A stretch of DNA of 64,000 nucleotides from 34-65-8 sp964516135 (GTDB taxonomy: Bacteria; Pseudomonadota; Alphaproteobacteria; Sphingomonadales; Sphingomonadaceae). Where the stretch lies: assembly GCA_964516135.1 (NCBI GenBank), contig CAZEWN010000005.1, positions 78,854-142,853 of the forward strand, in the 5' to 3' direction. The first letter of the stretch is position 1. Every line of letters begins with the position of its first letter. Under the pieces are notes generated by a model that was not told where the DNA came from, made no database searches, and saw nothing but the letters and a program-made list of their open reading frames with translations. The translations under genes were made by a program, and so were the position numbers. Of the stretch, positions 60,895 through 64,000 are shown piece after piece.

Positions 60895-61518
60895 ATGCTC
60901 GAACTGTTCCTGTCCGCCTTCATCACCCTGTTCGTGGTGATCGACCCGCCCGGGTGTGCGCCGATCTATGCCGGGCTGACCAAGGGCGCGAGCGCCTCCC
61001 AGGCCCGCAACATGGCGATCCGGGCTACGCTGATCGCCGGGGTCATCCTGGTGATCTTCGCCCTGTTCGGCGAAGCGCTGCTCGGCGCGCTCCACATCGA
61101 GCTCGACAGTTTTCGTATCGCCGGGGGGTTGATGCTGTTCTGGATAGCTTTCGAAATGGTATTCGAGAAGCGCACGCAGCGGCGGGAAGAGCGAGCCGAA
61201 AAAGTCGCCGCGACGCCCGAGATCGAGGATGTTTCGGTTTTCCCGATGGCGATGCCGATGCTTGCCGGGCCTGGCGCGATCGCCTCGGTGATGTTGCTGA
61301 CCAGCGGCAGCACGGGGACGGCGGAAGCCCTGGTGGTGCTAGGCGCGTTGGGTTCCGTGCTCCTCATCACGATGCTCGCGCTCATCGCGGCCGGGCCACT
61401 GATGCGACTGTTCGGCGCCCGGGTGGAGGCGGTGATTACCCGGCTGCTCGGCGTGCTGCTCGCCGCGCTCGCCGCGCAGTACATCATCGACGGGCTGCGG
61501 GGGAGCTTCGGGCTATGA
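60895..61518 (+). CDS. MarC family integral membrane protein
   Basis: 207 aa, ATG 60895. About six membrane helices. FFVVIDPPG-type start (LFVVIDPPGCAP), RIAGGLMLFWIAFEMVF and the MPMLAGPGAIASVMLL block are the UPF0056/MarC signature. Transport substrate is unknown. Converges on the LON-domain gene. Confidence 0.9.
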   Translation: MLELFLSAFITLFVVIDPPGCAPIYAGLTKGASASQARNMAIRATLIAGVILVIFALFGEALLGALHIELDSFRIAGGLMLFWIAFEMVFEKRTQRREERAEKVAATPEIEDVSVFPMAMPMLAGPGAIASVMLLTSGSTGTAEALVVLGALGSVLLITMLALIAAGPLMRLFGARVEAVITRLLGVLLAALAAQYIIDGLRGSFGL

Positions 61519-61521
61519 TCG

Positions 61522-62133
61522 TCATTGCAAAGTGATGATCTCATCCTCGCCGTCGTGACGGCCGAAGAAAGTCATCAACTGGATCAGCAATTCGCACCGT
61601 GCTGGGACGTCATCCGCCTCCAGCAAGGCCTGCTTTGCCGCCGGGTCGAACGGTGCGATCTGACTGACGCCGTTAATCAACGTCTGGTCGTCGAGCCGCT
61701 GCACCGATTCCCAATCGACCGAATAGCCTTGGGCATCGGCGAACCGCCGCGCTTCCCGCTCGAACCCGGCTCGTTCGATTGGCGATAGCACGCTGTCCTG
61801 CTCGGCGATCAATTCGCCCTCGACCTGGCGATAGGGGCTGGTCACGTCGAGTTCGCGCAACAGGCGGAAGCGCGACTCCCCCTCCAGCACAATGTTGTAG
61901 CGCCCATCTTCCAACGCCTCGACCTCGTCGATGCGACCCACGCAACCGATCCCAAACAGGGGCGCGCCTTCGGCACCACGGCGTGGCTGGATCATCGCGA
62001 TCCGGCGGTCGCGAACCAGCGCGTCGCTGACCAATGCGCGGTAGCGCGGCTCGAAAATGTGCAGCGGCAAGTGCAACCCCGGATAAAGGATCGCACCCGA
62101 TAGGGGAAAGATCGAGAGCCGCGTGCTCGCCAC
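61522..62133 (-). CDS. LON peptidase substrate-binding domain protein
   Basis: 203 aa from GTG 62133; no better start. An isolated N-terminal LON (PUA-like) domain: LSIFPLSGAILYPGLHLPLHIFEPRYR and the GRYNIVLEGESRFR strand, with no ATPase or protease region. Starts 5 nt after the YbbN-type stop, so the two form a unit. Possibly a substrate-recognition or chaperone-linked factor. Confidence 0.88.
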   Translation of the reverse strand: MASTRLSIFPLSGAILYPGLHLPLHIFEPRYRALVSDALVRDRRIAMIQPRRGAEGAPLFGIGCVGRIDEVEALEDGRYNIVLEGESRFRLLRELDVTSPYRQVEGELIAEQDSVLSPIERAGFEREARRFADAQGYSVDWESVQRLDDQTLINGVSQIAPFDPAAKQALLEADDVPARCELLIQLMTFFGRHDGEDEIITLQ

Positions 62134-62138
62134 CGCGC

Positions 62139-63047
62139 TCAGCCGAACAGGATCTTGGACAGCCGCCTGCGCGCCGCAACGACCCAAGGGTCCTCAAGGC
62201 CAGTAGCCTCAAACATCTGGAGCAGCTTGGCCTTGGCCGCGCCCTCGTTCCAATCCCGGTCACTGTCGATCATGCGGAGGAGCGTATCAGCCGCCTCGTC
62301 GCGAGATCCGGCGGCGAACGCGGCTTCGGCGAAGGCCATCTGCTTGTCCATGTTGGCCGGGCTTTCCGCCGCGGCGGCGCGCAAGGCCTGCAACTCGCCG
62401 TCGTCTACCTGCGATCCGGCCAGTTCTACCGCGCTCTGAGCCTGATGGAGCAATGGATCGGCAAGCAAGGCGGGGTCGAGCGCGGTCAGCACGCCGCGCG
62501 CCTCGTCGGTCCGCCCCGCGGCCACGAGTGCGCGCACCAGGCCGGCATGCGCCGCGGCGTTGTCCGGCGCCATTTCTGCGACCTGGGCAAAGATGCCGGC
62601 GGCGCGTTCACCGTCGCCCGCGCCGAGCACTTCTTCGCCCATGGCGAGATATTGCGCTATGTCGGCCTGCGCCTGCGCGCCTTCGGCGCCGCCGGCGACC
62701 GGAAGCTTGGCAAGCAGTTGATCGAGCACTTCGCGAAGCTGCGATTCGGAACGCGCGCCAGTAAGGTCCGCAACCGGCTGGCCTTGAAACATGGCGTAAA
62801 CGGTGGGGATCGAGCGGACCTGGAACTGGCTCGCGATGAACTGTTCCTCATCGACGTTGATCTTCGCCAGAATCACGCCCTTGTCAGCATAATCGGCCGT
62901 GACTTTCTCCAGCACCGGAGTCAGCGCCTTGCACGGGCCGCACCATTCGGCCCAGAAATCGAGCACCACCAGATTGTGCATTGATGGCTCGACCACGTCT
63001 TTGCGGAAACGGTCCACGGCCTTTTGTTCGTCGAGATTGAGACCCAT
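62139..63047 (-). CDS. ybbN: Thioredoxin-TPR co-chaperone (YbbN/CnoX-like)
   Basis: 302 aa from ATG 63047. N-terminal thioredoxin domain with an intact WCGPC (about residue 36) and SIPTVYAMF; C-terminal TPR-like helices (about 125-300), as in YbbN/CnoX, which protect proteins and assist GroEL/DnaK. Alphaproteobacterial members keep both Cys, as here. Long open frame upstream (over the tRNA) is not coding. Confidence 0.92.
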   Translation of the reverse strand: MGLNLDEQKAVDRFRKDVVEPSMHNLVVLDFWAEWCGPCKALTPVLEKVTADYADKGVILAKINVDEEQFIASQFQVRSIPTVYAMFQGQPVADLTGARSESQLREVLDQLLAKLPVAGGAEGAQAQADIAQYLAMGEEVLGAGDGERAAGIFAQVAEMAPDNAAAHAGLVRALVAAGRTDEARGVLTALDPALLADPLLHQAQSAVELAGSQVDDGELQALRAAAAESPANMDKQMAFAEAAFAAGSRDEAADTLLRMIDSDRDWNEGAAKAKLLQMFEATGLEDPWVVAARRRLSKILFG

Positions 63048-63221
63048 GCTGGCCAAGGCGCGCTCCTGCTGTCGCGGAATCTTCTGAATGCGCCCAATGT
63101 GGGCTATTCGCGCGGTTTGTGAAGGGCAAAGGCGCGGCGTATTTTTGCGCTTGCGAGGGCCGGTCCCCGCTGCTAATCGCCCGCCTCCCCACGGAACCGA
63201 GGTTCCGGGAGCGCCAAGTGA

Positions 63222-63296
63222 GCGGGCGTAGCTCAGGGGTAGAGCACAACCTTGCCAAGGTTGGGGTCGAGGGTTCGAATCCCTTCGCCCGCTCCA
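63222..63296 (+). tRNA. tRNA-Gly (anticodon GCC)
   Basis: Acceptor gcgggcg (63222-63228) pairs with cgcccgc (63286-63292), then discriminator T and encoded CCA. D-loop tagctcaggggtagagca, anticodon stem caacc/ggttg around loop ttgccaa (anticodon GCC), and T-arm ggttcgaatc. Length 75 nt including CCA. Confidence 0.96.
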
Positions 63297-63319
63297 GTTT
63301 TCCACGATTAGCAGACCCT

Positions 63320-63343
63320 CTAGGTTACCGGCTAGGTTACCGG
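63320..63343. repeat. Two tandem copies of a 12-mer
   Basis: ctaggttaccgg repeated exactly at 63320-63331 and 63332-63343, 23 nt downstream of the tRNA end. Could be an integrase-related or replication-related repeat, or slippage. Confidence 0.6.
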
Positions 63344-63425
63344 AGGACGCACGGCGCCCGGACCCTCGGCTCCGGGCGCTTGACAGCGCGCCCTCGACGC
63401 GGCATCTGGAACAGAACAAGAACAC

Positions 63426-63453
63426 TTGACACTTTGACGTCCAGACGTCAAAG
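63426..63453 (+). promoter_or_regulatory. TTGACA-like -35 and perfect palindromic operator before DNA methyltransferase
   Basis: TTGACA at 63426-63431, then CTTTGACGTC (63432-63441), 2 nt, GACGTCAAAG (63444-63453): a perfect 10-bp dyad. It sits between the tRNA and the methyltransferase, about 30 nt before the ATG (63483). Consistent with a repressor or activator site; no regulator gene is in view. Confidence 0.6.
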
Positions 63454-63482
63454 AGGTGCTGAACCAGTCGAGGGAGCCGACT

Positions 63483-64000
63483 ATGTCAGCAGCACCGGGA
63501 AGAATCAGGGACGCCATCCTCTCCTACATGGAGGCGGTCGGGGGCGAGGCCTCGGTCAAGCAGATCAGTGAGGCCGTGACCGTCCAGCTTGGCACAGTGC
63601 GGCCCTCCTCGGTCCGCTCCTACCTTAACCTCAATGTCGGGCAGGTGTTCGAGCGGTGCCGCCAACAGTTTGTGCTGTACACTCCGTACNNNNNNNNNNC
63701 GCTACCGGCTGGTTGGCGATGCCGAGAACGTCCATCGGGTCGGGCTGGAACCGGCAGTCGAACATGAGAAGGCGGTCCTGTACCACGCCGACTGCTTCGA
63801 CTGGCTCGCATCGCGGGAGGAGGCCTCAATCCATGCGGTGGTCACGGACCCTCCTTATGGGCTGACCGAGTACAGTCAGAAGGAGCTGACCAAGCTCCGG
63901 GCCGGGCAGGGCGGCGTTTGGCGGGTCCCTCCCTCCTTCGACGGACACCGCCGATCACCGCTCCCGCGCTTCACGATCATGACGGACGAGGACCGGAAGG
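63483..64000 (+). CDS. DNA methyltransferase with N-terminal winged helix (partial, interrupted by gap)
   Basis: Starts ATG 63483. Residues 1-60 (IRDAILSYMEAVGGEASVKQ and VRPSSVRSYLNLNVGQVF) look like a HARE-HTH/winged-helix. After a 10-N gap the reading frame changes and continues with YRLVGDAENVHRVGL, AVLYHADCFDWLA and VVTDPPYGLTEYS. The DPPY motif marks an N6-adenine or N4-cytosine methyltransferase. The frame change is most likely an artefact of the placeholder gap. The 3' end is beyond the window. Confidence 0.8.
63690..63699. other. Assembly gap (10 N)
   Basis: Ten unknown bases, probably a scaffold placeholder. The coding frame differs on either side (codon phase of 63483 versus that of the YRLVG stretch), so the true missing length is not a multiple compatible with 10. 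Confidence 0.9.

Noticed and set aside
63048..63425. Open minus-strand frame across tRNA-Gly reading like GRRDSNPRPQPWQG
   Set aside because: This is the well-known spurious peptide encoded antisense to a tRNA. The real thioredoxin start is 63047.
63222..64000. Prophage or integrative element at tRNA-Gly
   Set aside because: No integrase or duplicated tRNA end within the window; kept only as a question in the findings.
1..64000. CRISPR array
   Set aside because: No regularly spaced direct repeats seen.
1..64000. Insertion sequences or transposases
   Set aside because: No transposase gene or terminal inverted repeats with target duplications recognised; only the REP-like element at 55.4 kb.

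Overview
The window looks like chromosomal DNA of a high-GC alphaproteobacterium of the Sphingomonadales (Sphingomonas/Novosphingobium/Erythrobacter-like). The reasons are the many large TonB-dependent receptors, dense 4-nt start/stop overlaps (ATGA, GTGA), frequent GTG starts, and housekeeping neighbourhoods (argB-yggT-folD-marC, LON-domain protein next to a YbbN-type thioredoxin, gyrB, guaA, nadB, nrdA/nrdB) of the kind found in that order. Species cannot be read from the sequence alone.

Layout. 1-8.06 kb is mostly housekeeping: a partial flavoprotein, an M50-type membrane protein and an AI-2E-type transporter (minus strand), gyrB (minus), a lipoprotein/CDF transporter pair and guaA (plus). 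8.07-42.7 kb is a large accessory, probably catabolic, region of about 34.6 kb. It holds three aldehyde dehydrogenases, two FAD monooxygenases, two PCMH-type flavin oxidases, a GMC oxidoreductase, a PhyH dioxygenase with an in-frame stop, an isocitrate-lyase-superfamily lyase, two TonB receptors, two inner-membrane transporters, and two methyltransferases each paired with a related small helical protein. It also holds two class-C-beta-lactamase-fold hydrolases, two alpha/beta hydrolases, a cytochrome b561-cytochrome c fusion, a Tat-exported DUF1838 protein, a fibrillin-like protein, a deacetylase-fold protein, an Asp/Glu-racemase-superfamily protein and one IclR regulator.

The most striking observation is a shared 23-bp palindrome, consensus TTTTATCC-N7-GGAYAAAA. 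It occurs in essentially every divergent promoter region of this accessory block (about 12.28, 20.86, 28.72, 31.20 and 38.04 kb, a weak copy at 24.58 kb, and one overlapping the iclR stop at 32.04 kb). It fits an IclR-type operator, and the seven sites together would control thirteen transcription units as a single regulon. The substrate cannot be inferred safely. The gene content suggests outer-membrane uptake, ester cleavage in the periplasm, hydroxylation, and stepwise oxidation of alcohols and aldehydes to acids, followed by C-C cleavage.

42.7-48.5 kb: tandem small secreted proteins, a zinc-finger protein, an ABC ATPase, nadB, an ECF sigma factor with a small membrane protein, and an alpha/beta hydrolase. 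48.5-53.2 kb: nrdA and nrdB (class Ia ribonucleotide reductase) with NrdR-like boxes upstream, separated by two small minus-strand genes and a strong terminator. 53.2-55.1 kb: a NaeI-type restriction-modification pair, visibly less GC-rich and probably acquired. 55.2-63.3 kb: small conserved proteins, a compound inverted repeat, argB-yggT-folD, a lipoprotein, marC, a LON-domain protein, a YbbN-type thioredoxin and tRNA-Gly(GCC). 63.4-64 kb: a DNA methyltransferase behind a perfect palindrome, broken by a 10-N assembly gap and running off the end.
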